A stretch of DNA of 64,000 nucleotides. Source: Dyadobacter sp. CY343. GTDB lineage: Bacteria > Bacteroidota > Bacteroidia > Cytophagales > Spirosomataceae. The translations under genes and the position numbers were made by a program. This document shows positions 7,549 to 16,791 of the stretch, one piece after another (position 1 is the stretch's first letter; each line of letters opens with the position of its first letter). The notes under the pieces were generated by a model. It had not been told where the DNA came from. It did no database searches and saw only the letters and a program-made list of their open reading frames with translations. The stretch lies in the NCBI RefSeq assembly GCF_021390335.1, contig NZ_JAJUXK010000001.1, positions 620,001 through 684,000 of the forward strand. The letters run 5' to 3'.

Positions 7549-8550
7549 ATGAGAGAAATAAAGCTTAGTACAGAAGTTGCCATCACCCCTTCCGACTGGA
7601 AAATGGATCACCAGTCCAAAATTCTGACTGTCGGCTCGTGCTTTGCCGAGGTACTCGGGACGCAGCTGGAAGGCTATAAATTTGACGTACTGAACAACCC
7701 GCTGGGTACTATTTTCAATCCGCTCACCATTTGTAAAACGCTGGATCTGGCGCTGGATGAGAGAGGGCCGGCACCTGAGCTTTTTCTCAAAACACCAGAC
7801 GATATCTGGCTACACCACGATTTTCATTCGTCCCTCTGGAGCAATAGCCGGAAGGATCTGGAAGTTCAGCTTTCAGGGAAATTAGAGAATTTACGCGCAT
7901 TCATCACCGAAGCTGATGTGCTTGTGATCACTCTGGGCACTGCCTACGGGTACCGTCACAAAGCAACGAATATGGTGATTGGGAACTGTCATAAGCTGCC
8001 TGCTGAGCATTTCATCCGCGAATTATTGCATCCCGATCAGATCAGTATGGCGATGGAACAATTGATCCAGAAGCTGCTGATGTTCCGGCGGAACCTTCGG
8101 GTGGTATTGACCATCAGCCCGGTTCGCCACACGAAAGATACTTTGCCGCTAAACCAGGTAAGTAAGTCGACGTTACGGCTGGCCTGCCACCGGCTTGCCG
8201 AAAAATACAAGCATATTGCCTACTTCCCTTCCTACGAGATCATGATCGATGAGTTAAGGGATTATAGGTTTTATAAAAGTGACCTGATCCACCCGAACGA
8301 ACTCGCTGAGGAACATATCTTCCAGATTTTCGCCAGATCGTTCATTTCGCAGGGTTCTGTTGAATTGATGGAGGAATGGGACAAAATCCTGTCTACAATC
8401 AATCATCGGCCGTTACATGGATTTACGAAAAGTCATTTAAAATTCCTGAAATCGGTGTGGAGCAAGCTGAACGAAATTTCGCGAAAAATGAATGTCGCAG
8501 ATGAAATGGAAGAGATAGAAAGGCGAATCGGAGAATTTCCGGTTTTGTAA
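7549..8550 (+). CDS. GSCFA domain protein
   Basis: 333 residues. The name-giving motif GSCFA occurs near residue 28 within ILTVGSCFAEVLGTQL, followed by NPLGTIFNPLTIC, both diagnostic for the GSCFA family. Later blocks include LVITLGTAYGYRH, LTISPVRHTKD and YFPSYEIMIDELRDYRFY followed by DLIHPN, which resemble the catalytic His/Asp region of SGNH-type hydrolases. The family is related to SGNH esterases/acyltransferases; substrate unknown. No signal peptide, so probably cytoplasmic. It appears to be a single gene with its own promoter. Confidence 0.9.
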   Translation: MREIKLSTEVAITPSDWKMDHQSKILTVGSCFAEVLGTQLEGYKFDVLNNPLGTIFNPLTICKTLDLALDERGPAPELFLKTPDDIWLHHDFHSSLWSNSRKDLEVQLSGKLENLRAFITEADVLVITLGTAYGYRHKATNMVIGNCHKLPAEHFIRELLHPDQISMAMEQLIQKLLMFRRNLRVVLTISPVRHTKDTLPLNQVSKSTLRLACHRLAEKYKHIAYFPSYEIMIDELRDYRFYKSDLIHPNELAEEHIFQIFARSFISQGSVELMEEWDKILSTINHRPLHGFTKSHLKFLKSVWSKLNEISRKMNVADEMEEIERRIGEFPVL

Positions 8551-8609
8551 CAAACTCATCAGGGGATTTTTGCGTTGCATAGTATTAGTCAAGGTCCTCA
8601 GCCAGTATA

Positions 8610-9716
8610 ATGGGAGAATTTACAATCAATAAAGAAAAAGTATTACAGGCACTGAGCACTGTGGAAGAGCCAGACCTGAAAAAAGATCTTGTGACCCTTG
8701 GAATGATCCAGGATATTGAGATCGGAGTGAATCAGGTGCGTTTTACAGTTGTTCTTACTACCCCCGCGTGCCCACTTAAAGAGTTGATCAGGAGAAGTTG
8801 CGAGAATGCAATTCATGAGCATTTAAGTCCTGATGTTGAAGTGATTATCAAGCTTACTGCAAACGTCACTACGGCGCGTCAAACCGGCCCGCTGATCCCC
8901 GGAGTTAAGAATGTGATTGCTATTTCCTCTGGAAAAGGCGGAGTTGGGAAGTCGACAGTTACGGCCAACCTCGCGATGGCATTGCACCGTTCGGGAGCGA
9001 AAGTTGGTATTATCGATGCAGATATCTTTGGCCCGTCCATCCCTGTGATGTTTGGTGTGGAGCATATGCAGCCGACGATTACGCCGAAAGACGGAAAAAA
9101 TTTCATTAATCCGATCCGTCAGTTTGGTATTAAAATGATGTCGATCGGTTTCCTTACGCCGCCTGATAGTGCGGTAGTATGGCGCGGACCGATGGCGAGC
9201 CAGGCATTGAAGCAGTTTTTTGCGGATACAGACTGGGGCGATCTGGATTACCTGCTGATAGATTTACCGCCTGGTACCAGCGATATTCACCTTACCCTCG
9301 TGCAGACGGTGCCCGTAACCGGCGCAGTGGTGGTTACTACGCCTCAAAAAGTGGCATTGGCGGATGCTGTAAAGGGTTTGTCCATGTTCCGGCAGCCGCA
9401 GATCAATGTTCCGATTTTAGGTATTATTGAGAATATGGCATGGTTTACGCCAGAGGAGCTTCCTGATTCCCAGTATTTCATTTTCGGAAAAGGAGGCGGG
9501 CAATCTTTGGCGGATAAATTTGATGTGCCTTTAATAGGGCAGATCCCTCTTGTACAGAGCATTAGGGAAGCAGGGGATGAAGGGAGGCCGGCTGTAATGG
9601 ACACTAATCCGATCGTAAACGATGCCTTCCGGGATGCCGCAGAGTCACTTGCACAGCAGGTTGCGATCCGGAATGCAAGCAAAAACAAGACGCAGACCGT
9701 CGAGATCCAGGTTTGA
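8610..9716 (+). CDS. Mrp/NBP35-type ATPase, iron-sulfur cluster carrier
   Basis: 368 residues in two parts. Residues 1-85 are a MIP18 (DUF59) domain with TTPACPLKELIR. Residues 100-350 are a ParA-like deviant-Walker ATPase with SGKGGVGKST at 107-116, DADIFGPSIPVMFG and LLIDLPPGTSDIHL. Mrp/ApbC proteins bind and transfer Fe-S clusters. In many of them a CxxC pair follows the ENM motif; here the loop reads ENMAWFTPEELPDSQYF and has no cysteine. The NifU-like gene that follows fits a shared role in Fe-S assembly. Confidence 0.92.
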   Translation: MGEFTINKEKVLQALSTVEEPDLKKDLVTLGMIQDIEIGVNQVRFTVVLTTPACPLKELIRRSCENAIHEHLSPDVEVIIKLTANVTTARQTGPLIPGVKNVIAISSGKGGVGKSTVTANLAMALHRSGAKVGIIDADIFGPSIPVMFGVEHMQPTITPKDGKNFINPIRQFGIKMMSIGFLTPPDSAVVWRGPMASQALKQFFADTDWGDLDYLLIDLPPGTSDIHLTLVQTVPVTGAVVVTTPQKVALADAVKGLSMFRQPQINVPILGIIENMAWFTPEELPDSQYFIFGKGGGQSLADKFDVPLIGQIPLVQSIREAGDEGRPAVMDTNPIVNDAFRDAAESLAQQVAIRNASKNKTQTVEIQV

Positions 9717-9785
9717 TTTCGGGGCTGATCAGGATTTGATTTTTTGAATATTATCTTGCATCTTAGCAAATACATAATTGAAACA

Positions 9786-10043
9786 ATGGATTCCAAAGAA
9801 AAAACAATAGAATTGATCGAGCAGGCACTGGAATCAGTGCGGCCGTATTTGCATGCTGATGGTGGTGATGTGAAGCTGGTGGAGTTGACTGACGATAACA
9901 TTGTCAAGCTGGAATTGCAGGGATCCTGCCAGAGCTGCCCGATGAGCGCGATGACGTTCCGTGCAGGACTGGAAGAGTCGATCCGTAAAGCGGTTCCGCA
10001 TGTTAGTAAAGTAGTAGCAGTGAACGTTCCGGCGCTGGCTTAG
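9786..10043 (+). CDS. NifU-like C-terminal domain protein (Fe-S scaffold)
   Basis: 85 residues, essentially just the NifU C-terminal domain: SVRPYLHADGGDVKLVEL, then GSCQSCPMSAMTFRAGLE with the cluster-binding CxxC. Such stand-alone proteins (NfuA-like) accept and deliver 4Fe-4S clusters. The ATG at 9786 is chosen because it starts directly before the domain; an upstream in-frame start adds only a non-conserved tail. It lies 69 nt after mrp on the same strand and is followed by a strong terminator. Confidence 0.92.
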   Translation: MDSKEKTIELIEQALESVRPYLHADGGDVKLVELTDDNIVKLELQGSCQSCPMSAMTFRAGLEESIRKAVPHVSKVVAVNVPALA

Positions 10044-10063
10044 TTTCGGATCATATAAAACTT

Positions 10064-10101
10064 AAAAAAGGCAGTTCTTCGCGAGGAGAGCTGCCTTTTT
10101 T
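10064..10101 (+). terminator. Rho-independent terminator after the NifU-like gene
   Basis: Arms AAAAAAGGCAG and CTGCCTTTTTT enclose a loop of about 16 nt and end in a T run. The A/T flanks make it potentially active in both directions. Confidence 0.85.
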
Positions 10102-10157
10102 GCTTCATCCCGATTAGTCCCTTATCTTGCGATCTTTGAATGAAAACCGGAATTACT

Positions 10158-11873
10158 ATGCGTATCGGAATATTTTTTGGAGGCCCTTCACGTGAAAGAG
10201 AAATATCATTTGCAGGTGGAAAAACAGCATTTGAGTACCTGGACAAATCTCTTTTCGAGCCGGTACCTGTCTTTGTAGACAGCTTTGGCAGGTTTATATT
10301 ACTAGAAAAACAACTGATGTATTCCGGCGAGATCCGCGAATTTTATCCTCCGAAAAATATCCAGAAAGCTGGTTTCAAAACATATATAGAATCTTATCCC
10401 GAGCTGGCTAGCGAACCTGTCGACAATGAAACGGGCACACTGATCACACCGGAGCAATTCAAAAATTATTTTGACTTTGCATTCCTGGCGATGCACGGGC
10501 CTGATTGTGAGGATGGTGCAATACAGGGTTTGCTGGAATGGTACAAAATACCTTACAGCGGACCTGGCTTAATGGGGTCGGCTGTCGGAATCGATAAGAT
10601 CCTGCAAAATGATATGATCGCCCTGGTGAACGGGCAGGAGAAAAAAAGCTGGACGCTGACTTATAAGAATTGGGTTCCGGAAGAATATGCGCTTCTTTTT
10701 CAGGTACTTAAAAAACACCTTGGCCTTCCTCTGGTAATCAAAGCGCCGCATCAGGGCTCTTCGATCGGTGTAGCTATTGTGAAAGACGATTCGCTCAAAG
10801 CGTTTATTTCGGCTGTAAACCAATGCTTTTTCCGGATCGAATTGAAAGCTGAAACCTGGAAATCGCTTGATACTGCCGAAAAGCAAGCGTGGGGGCAGAA
10901 AGTTGCGAATCTTGATGAAGGTATCGGCTTTCCGGTTGTGCTGTCAGGAAAGACCATTTATCACCCGGCAGATCTTCTTCCTGAGCTGGATAACCATTTC
11001 ATTGCCGGACATACAATAGCCGTTTTGAGCAGTTCGAATTCGGAAGATCAGGTCCTGGTAGAGGAATTTACAACCGGTCAGGAATTCTCCTGCGGCTGCA
11101 TTCAGTTTGACGATGGGAAACCGCTTGCATTGCCGCCGAGCGAGGTGATCAAAATGGTACAGGTTTTTGATTTTAATGCAAAATATAAGCCCGGAGCCAG
11201 CCGAAAACGCATTCCCGTAGATACTTCACTTGAAAACAACCAGGCTATCCAGAAAGTAATCGCCGAAGTTTTTGAACAGCTGGGAATTAATGTGTGCGTG
11301 CGTATTGACGGGTTTCTGACAGAAGAAGGCCGCATTATTCTGCACGATCCGAACACGATTCCAGGTATGTCGCCTACCTCATTTATATTTAAGCAAATGG
11401 CCGAGATTGGGCTGAATGTGACGCATGCGCTTACTTACCTGATCCGCCAGTCAATCCGCGAGCGTATCAGGAGTGGGAAAAATACCTGGGCGCTCAGAAC
11501 TTTGCTGGATGAGTTGGATCAGCGGATCAATACAAATAATGCCATCTCAAAACCGGTGGAATATATTGTTTTTGGCGCAACTGATGAGGAATATATCAAT
11601 GCCCGCCTGCGTTACGGCAGGTTAAATGCAGAAGGGAAAATTCAGCCCGTACCCGTTTTAAAAGGGAGTGACGGACAATTCTATAAACTCACTAATCCGC
11701 TGATGTTCAAGGAATACGTGGCGGATGTAGAAGTGCTGCTTAGTTCTGAACGTCACCCGCTGCTGACTGAGACATCGGAAAAAGCGGACAAGCTGACCAG
11801 ATTTTATGCAGGTAACGTTTCCTTTAATGTAACCGCCTATCCCGATCTGGCTGCATTGCAAGTGACCGCCTGA
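10158..11873 (+). CDS. Long D-alanine--D-alanine ligase-like ATP-grasp enzyme
   Basis: 571 residues, taking the ATG before RIGIFFGGPSREREISFAGG (typical Ddl start); an ATG six codons earlier is in frame. Ddl blocks are present: HGPDCEDGAIQGLLEWYKIP near 113, KAPHQGSS near 195, VEEF near 301, and HDPNTIPGMSPTSF near 396, which stands where Ddl has E-V-N of the metal site. Ordinary Ddl is 300-370 residues; this one has an insert of roughly 75 residues at 224-298 and a 145-residue C-terminal extension. It probably ligates D-amino acids for peptidoglycan, but could have another substrate. Flanked by terminators on both sides, so single-gene unit. Confidence 0.82.
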   Translation: MRIGIFFGGPSREREISFAGGKTAFEYLDKSLFEPVPVFVDSFGRFILLEKQLMYSGEIREFYPPKNIQKAGFKTYIESYPELASEPVDNETGTLITPEQFKNYFDFAFLAMHGPDCEDGAIQGLLEWYKIPYSGPGLMGSAVGIDKILQNDMIALVNGQEKKSWTLTYKNWVPEEYALLFQVLKKHLGLPLVIKAPHQGSSIGVAIVKDDSLKAFISAVNQCFFRIELKAETWKSLDTAEKQAWGQKVANLDEGIGFPVVLSGKTIYHPADLLPELDNHFIAGHTIAVLSSSNSEDQVLVEEFTTGQEFSCGCIQFDDGKPLALPPSEVIKMVQVFDFNAKYKPGASRKRIPVDTSLENNQAIQKVIAEVFEQLGINVCVRIDGFLTEEGRIILHDPNTIPGMSPTSFIFKQMAEIGLNVTHALTYLIRQSIRERIRSGKNTWALRTLLDELDQRINTNNAISKPVEYIVFGATDEEYINARLRYGRLNAEGKIQPVPVLKGSDGQFYKLTNPLMFKEYVADVEVLLSSERHPLLTETSEKADKLTRFYAGNVSFNVTAYPDLAALQVTA

Positions 11874-11896
11874 CACATTCCTGATTTTCAATTTTT

Positions 11897-11931
11897 AACC
11901 GGTTTTTGCTGTTTTTGGAAACCGGTTTTTT
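11897..11931 (+). terminator. Terminator after the Ddl-like gene
   Basis: Arms AACCGGT and ACCGGTT with a 17-nt loop, followed by a T run. Confidence 0.7.
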
Positions 11932-11984
11932 AAATTGGGTAGATTTTAAAGTGAAATTCATTCCTTTCGATAATCAACATATTA

Positions 11985-14675
11985 ATGGCAAACGGCGCGG
12001 AAAAAGTAAGATTAAGCCTTCAAAAAGATAACAAGGGTTGGAAAAAGTGGGGGCCTTATCTGTCTGAACGCCAATGGGGTACAGTACGAGAGGATTATAG
12101 TGGCAATGGTGATGCCTGGAACTATATTACCCACGAAATGGCGCTTTCCAAGGCCTATCGCTGGGGCGAAGACGGGATCGGCGGATTTTCGGACAACAAG
12201 CAGCATATATGCCTTTCCTTTGGATTCTGGAATCACAAGGATAAAATCTTGAAAGAAAGGATTTTCGGCCTCACGAACCGCGAATCCAACCACGGCGAGG
12301 ATGTGAAGGAAATGTACTATTATCTTGATAGCACGCCCACGCATTCGTACACCAAAATGCTTTACAAATATCCTCAGCAGCTTTTTCCATACGACAAGCT
12401 GCGTCAGGAAAACGGCCGTCGCGGAAAAGAAGACCAGGAATATGAGATCATGGACACCGGGGTTTTCGAAAACGATGAATATTTTGACATTTTCATTGAG
12501 CACGCGAAAGCCGACGAGGAAGATATTCTCATGAAAGTGACGGTTTTTAACCGCGGCCCTGAGGATGCGCCGATCACGGTGCTGCCGACGATCATGTTCC
12601 GCAATACCTGGTCGTGGGGTTACGAAGCTTTCAATTACAAACCTATTATGAACGGTATCTCAAACCGTTTGATAGAGGTAACTCACCGCAAACACGGTAA
12701 ATACAACCTTTACCTGGATAATGCCGACGAGCTGTTGTTTTGTGAAAACGAAACGAATTTCAAAAAGCTTTACGGTACAGCCAATAATACCAGCTACCCG
12801 AAAGACGGTATCAACGATTTTATCGTGTCGGGAGGCAAATCCAATACGGTTAATCCCAATCATATTGGTACAAAGGCTTCGGCGCGATTTACACGCACAG
12901 TGAAGGCGGGGACCAGTGAGGTTTTTCGTTTACGTTACGTAAATCACGCGATTTCGGAGCCTTTCGGGGGTTTTGAGGATTTATTTGCCAAAAGGATCCG
13001 TGAAGCAGACGAATTTTACGATGACCTGCAACGCGACGTTTCCGACGCAGATCTGCGCTCTATTCAGCGCCAGGCTTATGCGGGAATGCTCTGGAGCAAG
13101 CAGTTTTACTACTATAATGTATACGAGTGGCTCAAAGGCGACCCAGCGCAGCCGGGTCCGAATCAGGGTCGAAAGTGGGGCAGGAACTCGGGCTGGAAGC
13201 ATTTATATGCAGCCAATATCATTTCGATGCCCGATAAATGGGAATATCCCTGGTTTGCAGCCTGGGACCTGGCTTTTCACTGCGTACCGCTGGCCAGGGT
13301 CGACGCGGATTTTGCGAAAAGGCAACTCGAAATCCTGCTCCGTGAGTATTATATGCACCCGAACGGGCAGATTCCGGCTTATGAATGGAATTTCTCAGAT
13401 GTAAATCCGCCGGTTCACGGGTGGGCTACGTGGAAAGTTTACGAGATCGACCGTGAACAAAATAATGGGGTAGGGGATATTCAGTTTCTTGAAAAAATAT
13501 TTCATAAACTGCTGTTGAACTTCACCTGGTGGGTAAATCAGAAGGACGATACCGGAAATAACATATTCAGCGGCGGGTTCCTTGGGCTGGATAATATCGG
13601 TGTATTCGACCGGTCTACACCAATGCCTTTCGGGGGCAAGTTGCAGCAGGCCGATGCGACGGGCTGGATGGCGATGTATACCTTGAATATGCTTCGTATC
13701 TCGGTCGAAATTTCACTGGTACATCCTGTGTATCAGGATATGGCGTCGAAATTCTTTGAGCACTTCCTGCATATTGCCGGTGCTATGGAATCGATCGGCG
13801 GGAAGAATTCTTCGATCAGTCTGTGGGATGAAGAAGATCAGTTTTATTATGATGTGATCCATATTCCGAACGGTCAGAGCATTCTGTTGAAAGTGAGGTC
13901 GATAGTCGGTTTGATTCCGCTTTTTGCAGTTGAAATCCTGGATCCTCAAAATTTGGATAAACTGCCTGTATTTAAAAGGCGCGTCGAGTGGGTTTTGGCC
14001 AACAGGCCGGATCTGGCGCGGTTGATATCGCGATGGTTTGAATCCGGGAAAGGTGAAAACAGGCTGCTATCTATCTTGCGCGGTCACCGGATGAAAATGA
14101 TCCTGAAAAGAATGCTGGATGAAAGCGAGTTCCTGTCGGATTACGGCGTGCGCGCATTGTCCAAATACCACGAGGAGAATCCGTATAAATTTTATATCAA
14201 CGGGGAGGTTTTACAGGTAGATTATACGCCTGCGGAAGCTCTTACAGATATTATGGGTGGAAATTCAAACTGGCGCGGACCTATCTGGTTTCCATTGAAT
14301 TACCTAATATTCGATTCGCTGATGAAGTTCCATGCTTATTATGGCGAGGATTTTATGGTGGAATATCCCACCAATTCCGGTAATCTGGTCACGATCAAGG
14401 AAGCGGCCGTAGGTATCGCCTGCCGCCTGATCGACATTTTCAAGAAGGATACAGAAGGCAACCGCGCAGTATACGGGCACGATCAGAAAATGCAGAAGGA
14501 CGATAATTTCAACGATCACGTGCTCTTTTACGAGTATTTCCACGGTGATAACGGGCGCGGCTGCGGAGCAAGTCACCAAACTGGCTGGACAGGACTTGTA
14601 GCCGAGCTGATCTTGAAAACAGCAAAAGAAACAGTGCGCAAGAGCGAAACGCAGGAAGCTGAGATCATTAAATAA
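11985..14675 (+). CDS. GH63/MGH1-like glucosidase
   Basis: 896 residues with no signal peptide, so probably cytoplasmic. The N-terminal 330 residues form a beta-sandwich (WKKWGPYLSERQWGTVREDY). Then an (alpha/alpha)6 barrel contains blocks such as MPDKWEYPWFAAWDLAFHC, GLDNIGVFDRS and MGGNSNWRGPIWFPLNYLI, which are typical of the GH63/mannosylglycerate-hydrolase-like family. Members remove glucose or related residues from glucosides and oligosaccharides. The phosphohexomutase gene starts 29 nt downstream, which suggests a joint route from glucoside or glycogen-type sugar to central metabolism. Exact substrate is not evident. Confidence 0.85.
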   Translation: MANGAEKVRLSLQKDNKGWKKWGPYLSERQWGTVREDYSGNGDAWNYITHEMALSKAYRWGEDGIGGFSDNKQHICLSFGFWNHKDKILKERIFGLTNRESNHGEDVKEMYYYLDSTPTHSYTKMLYKYPQQLFPYDKLRQENGRRGKEDQEYEIMDTGVFENDEYFDIFIEHAKADEEDILMKVTVFNRGPEDAPITVLPTIMFRNTWSWGYEAFNYKPIMNGISNRLIEVTHRKHGKYNLYLDNADELLFCENETNFKKLYGTANNTSYPKDGINDFIVSGGKSNTVNPNHIGTKASARFTRTVKAGTSEVFRLRYVNHAISEPFGGFEDLFAKRIREADEFYDDLQRDVSDADLRSIQRQAYAGMLWSKQFYYYNVYEWLKGDPAQPGPNQGRKWGRNSGWKHLYAANIISMPDKWEYPWFAAWDLAFHCVPLARVDADFAKRQLEILLREYYMHPNGQIPAYEWNFSDVNPPVHGWATWKVYEIDREQNNGVGDIQFLEKIFHKLLLNFTWWVNQKDDTGNNIFSGGFLGLDNIGVFDRSTPMPFGGKLQQADATGWMAMYTLNMLRISVEISLVHPVYQDMASKFFEHFLHIAGAMESIGGKNSSISLWDEEDQFYYDVIHIPNGQSILLKVRSIVGLIPLFAVEILDPQNLDKLPVFKRRVEWVLANRPDLARLISRWFESGKGENRLLSILRGHRMKMILKRMLDESEFLSDYGVRALSKYHEENPYKFYINGEVLQVDYTPAEALTDIMGGNSNWRGPIWFPLNYLIFDSLMKFHAYYGEDFMVEYPTNSGNLVTIKEAAVGIACRLIDIFKKDTEGNRAVYGHDQKMQKDDNFNDHVLFYEYFHGDNGRGCGASHQTGWTGLVAELILKTAKETVRKSETQEAEIIK

Positions 14676-14704
14676 AATCTAAATTAAATATACTTCAACT
14701 ACTT

Positions 14705-16468
14705 ATGACTGCAAATCTGGAACCGAACGTCAAGGCCAAAATAACCACCTGGCTAGACGGTGATTATGATATCGATACGAAACAATCTATTCAGCAACTG
14801 ATTGACGAAGGAAATGACACTGAACTGACAGACGCATTCTACAAGGACCTTGAATTCGGAACAGGCGGTTTGCGCGGGCTGATCGGTATTGGCTCAAACA
14901 GGATGAACCGCTACACGGTAGGTACTGCCACGCAGGGACTTGCAAATTACCTGAACAAAGCGTTTCCAGGTGAAGAAGTAAAAGTGGCGATTGCGTACGA
15001 TAGTCGCATTAAATCGGATGAATTCGCGAAGATCATTGCAGATATTTTCTCGGCAAACGGGATCAGCGTGTACCTTTTTGAAGCGCTGAGACCTACTCCT
15101 GAGCTTTCTTTTGCAATTCGTTTGCTCGGCTGCAAAAGTGGTGTTGTTGTAACTGCCTCGCACAATCCCAAAGAATATAATGGTTACAAAGCCTATTGGG
15201 ACGATGGTTCGCAGGTGGTTGCCCCGCACGATACCAACATCATCGGCGAGGTGAATGCGATCCAGTCGATCGATGACGTGAAATTCGATGGCGACGCTTC
15301 AAAAATTACAAAAATAGGAGCGGAGGTAGATGAGAAATATATGGATCATATTCTGTCTCTGTCAATTTCAAAAGATGCGTTGGCTCGTCAGAAAGACCTG
15401 AAAATAGTTTATACGCCGCTGCACGGTACCGGTGTTACGCTGGTTCCTGCGCTGCTGGCGAAAATGGGTTTTGAAGCTGTGACTGTGATTGAAGAGCAGG
15501 CTGAGGCGAAAGGCAATGGTCAGTTCCCGACGGTGGTTTACCCAAATCCTGAGGAAGCGGAAGCAATGTCGAAAGCGGTTGAAAAAGCGAAAGAAATCGA
15601 TGCAGACCTGGTATTGGGAACCGACCCGGATGCTGATAGGGTTGGTATTGCTGTTAAAAATCACCACGGCGAAATCCAGCTTTTGAATGGAAACCAGACA
15701 GCCAGTGTGCTGATCTATTACCTTCTGAATGCATGGAAAGATGCGGGTAAGTTGACCGGAACCCAGTTCGTTTGTAAGACGATCGTGACTACCGACCTGA
15801 TCGATAAAATGGCGGAAGCTTACGATGTTAAATGTTATAACACATTAACCGGTTTTAAATATATTGCCCAGGTAATCAGGGAAAAAGAGGGTCAGGAGCA
15901 GTTTATTGGTGGTGGCGAGGAAAGCTACGGTTACCTGATTGGTGACGCGGTTCGTGACAAGGACGCGATCGCTTCCTGCGCGATGATCGCCGAGCTGACT
16001 GCTTACTCGAAAGACAAAGGTCTGAGCCTTTTTGATATGTTAATGGAGATATACAAGCAATTCGGTTTTTATTACGAAGGCTTGATTTCTTTAACCAAAA
16101 AAGGAAAAACGGGAGCTGACGAAATCCAGCAGATGATGGCGGATTTTCGTGCAAATCCTCCAAAAACGATTGCCGGCTCGCCTGTGATCAGAATGGACGA
16201 TTACAAAGCGCTCACAAGCGTTGATTTCACCAGCGGCACTTCGCATTCAATTCCTTCGGGCGAAATGGGTATTGAATCTTCGAATGTACTTCAATTCTTC
16301 ACCGAGGATGGTACAAAGTTCACGTGCCGCCCGTCGGGCACTGAGCCAAAGATTAAATTCTACGTCGGTGTGCGCGAAGCTTTGGAGAAAAATGAAGATT
16401 TCGACAGTGTGTATGCTTCTTTGCAGCAGAAAGTAAAAGCAATAGGAGAAGAGCTGAATCTGAAATAG
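14705..16468 (+). CDS. Phospho-sugar mutase (phosphoglucomutase/phosphomannomutase)
   Basis: 587 residues. All four active-site loops of the alpha-D-phosphohexomutase superfamily are visible: the phosphoserine loop TASHNPKEYNG with Ser152, the metal loop DPDADR at 307-312, the sugar-binding loop GGGEESYGY at 402-410 and the phosphate loop RPSGTEPK near 542. The early FGTGGLRG motif and overall length match the PgcA-type phosphoglucomutases. It interconverts hexose 1- and 6-phosphates. Co-directional with and close to the GH63-like gene; a strong terminator follows. Confidence 0.94.
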   Translation: MTANLEPNVKAKITTWLDGDYDIDTKQSIQQLIDEGNDTELTDAFYKDLEFGTGGLRGLIGIGSNRMNRYTVGTATQGLANYLNKAFPGEEVKVAIAYDSRIKSDEFAKIIADIFSANGISVYLFEALRPTPELSFAIRLLGCKSGVVVTASHNPKEYNGYKAYWDDGSQVVAPHDTNIIGEVNAIQSIDDVKFDGDASKITKIGAEVDEKYMDHILSLSISKDALARQKDLKIVYTPLHGTGVTLVPALLAKMGFEAVTVIEEQAEAKGNGQFPTVVYPNPEEAEAMSKAVEKAKEIDADLVLGTDPDADRVGIAVKNHHGEIQLLNGNQTASVLIYYLLNAWKDAGKLTGTQFVCKTIVTTDLIDKMAEAYDVKCYNTLTGFKYIAQVIREKEGQEQFIGGGEESYGYLIGDAVRDKDAIASCAMIAELTAYSKDKGLSLFDMLMEIYKQFGFYYEGLISLTKKGKTGADEIQQMMADFRANPPKTIAGSPVIRMDDYKALTSVDFTSGTSHSIPSGEMGIESSNVLQFFTEDGTKFTCRPSGTEPKIKFYVGVREALEKNEDFDSVYASLQQKVKAIGEELNLK

Positions 16469-16490
16469 CATATCTGATTTCTATAAAAGT

Positions 16491-16522
16491 AACGCGGCCG
16501 CCAGATTCCTGGCGGCCGCGTT
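16491..16522. terminator. Perfect GC-rich hairpin between converging genes
   Basis: A 14-bp perfect stem (AACGCGGCCGCCAG / CTGGCGGCCGCGTT) with a 4-nt ATTC loop. It ends on the first base of the toxin stop codon on the other strand. It lacks a long T run, but its position between converging genes suggests it ends transcription from both sides. Confidence 0.75.
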
Positions 16523-16791
16523 TAGTAGTGTCCTTTTAAAGATTCAATTTTTATAAATTCATCATTTACCTGATACACTATTCTATGTTCCCGATTTATC
16601 CTCCGGGACCAGGACCCTGCCAATTCGTATTTCAGGGCTTCCGGTTTTCCTATTCCATGAAAGGGCGTCTCGATTATTGACCTTATTAATTCCTCAATTT
16701 TCTTTTGAATACTCTGGCTGCCGCTTTTCTTCCAATATTGAAGATCTTCCTGCGCTTTGCTTGAAAAAATGAGCTTTCTGCTTATTTCCAA
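16522..16791 (-). CDS. Txe/YoeB family toxin
   Basis: 89 residues. The family signature is unmistakable: PFHGIGKPEALKYELAGSWS, followed by RRINREHRIVYQV and a C-terminal SLKGHY, where the His-Tyr end carries catalytic residues of YoeB. YoeB-type toxins are ribosome-dependent mRNA endonucleases that stop translation. Its ATG lies inside the end of the antitoxin gene (10-nt overlap), the usual coupled arrangement. The stop codon touches the base of the hairpin at 16491-16522. Confidence 0.93.
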   Translation of the reverse strand: MEISRKLIFSSKAQEDLQYWKKSGSQSIQKKIEELIRSIIETPFHGIGKPEALKYELAGSWSRRINREHRIVYQVNDEFIKIESLKGHY

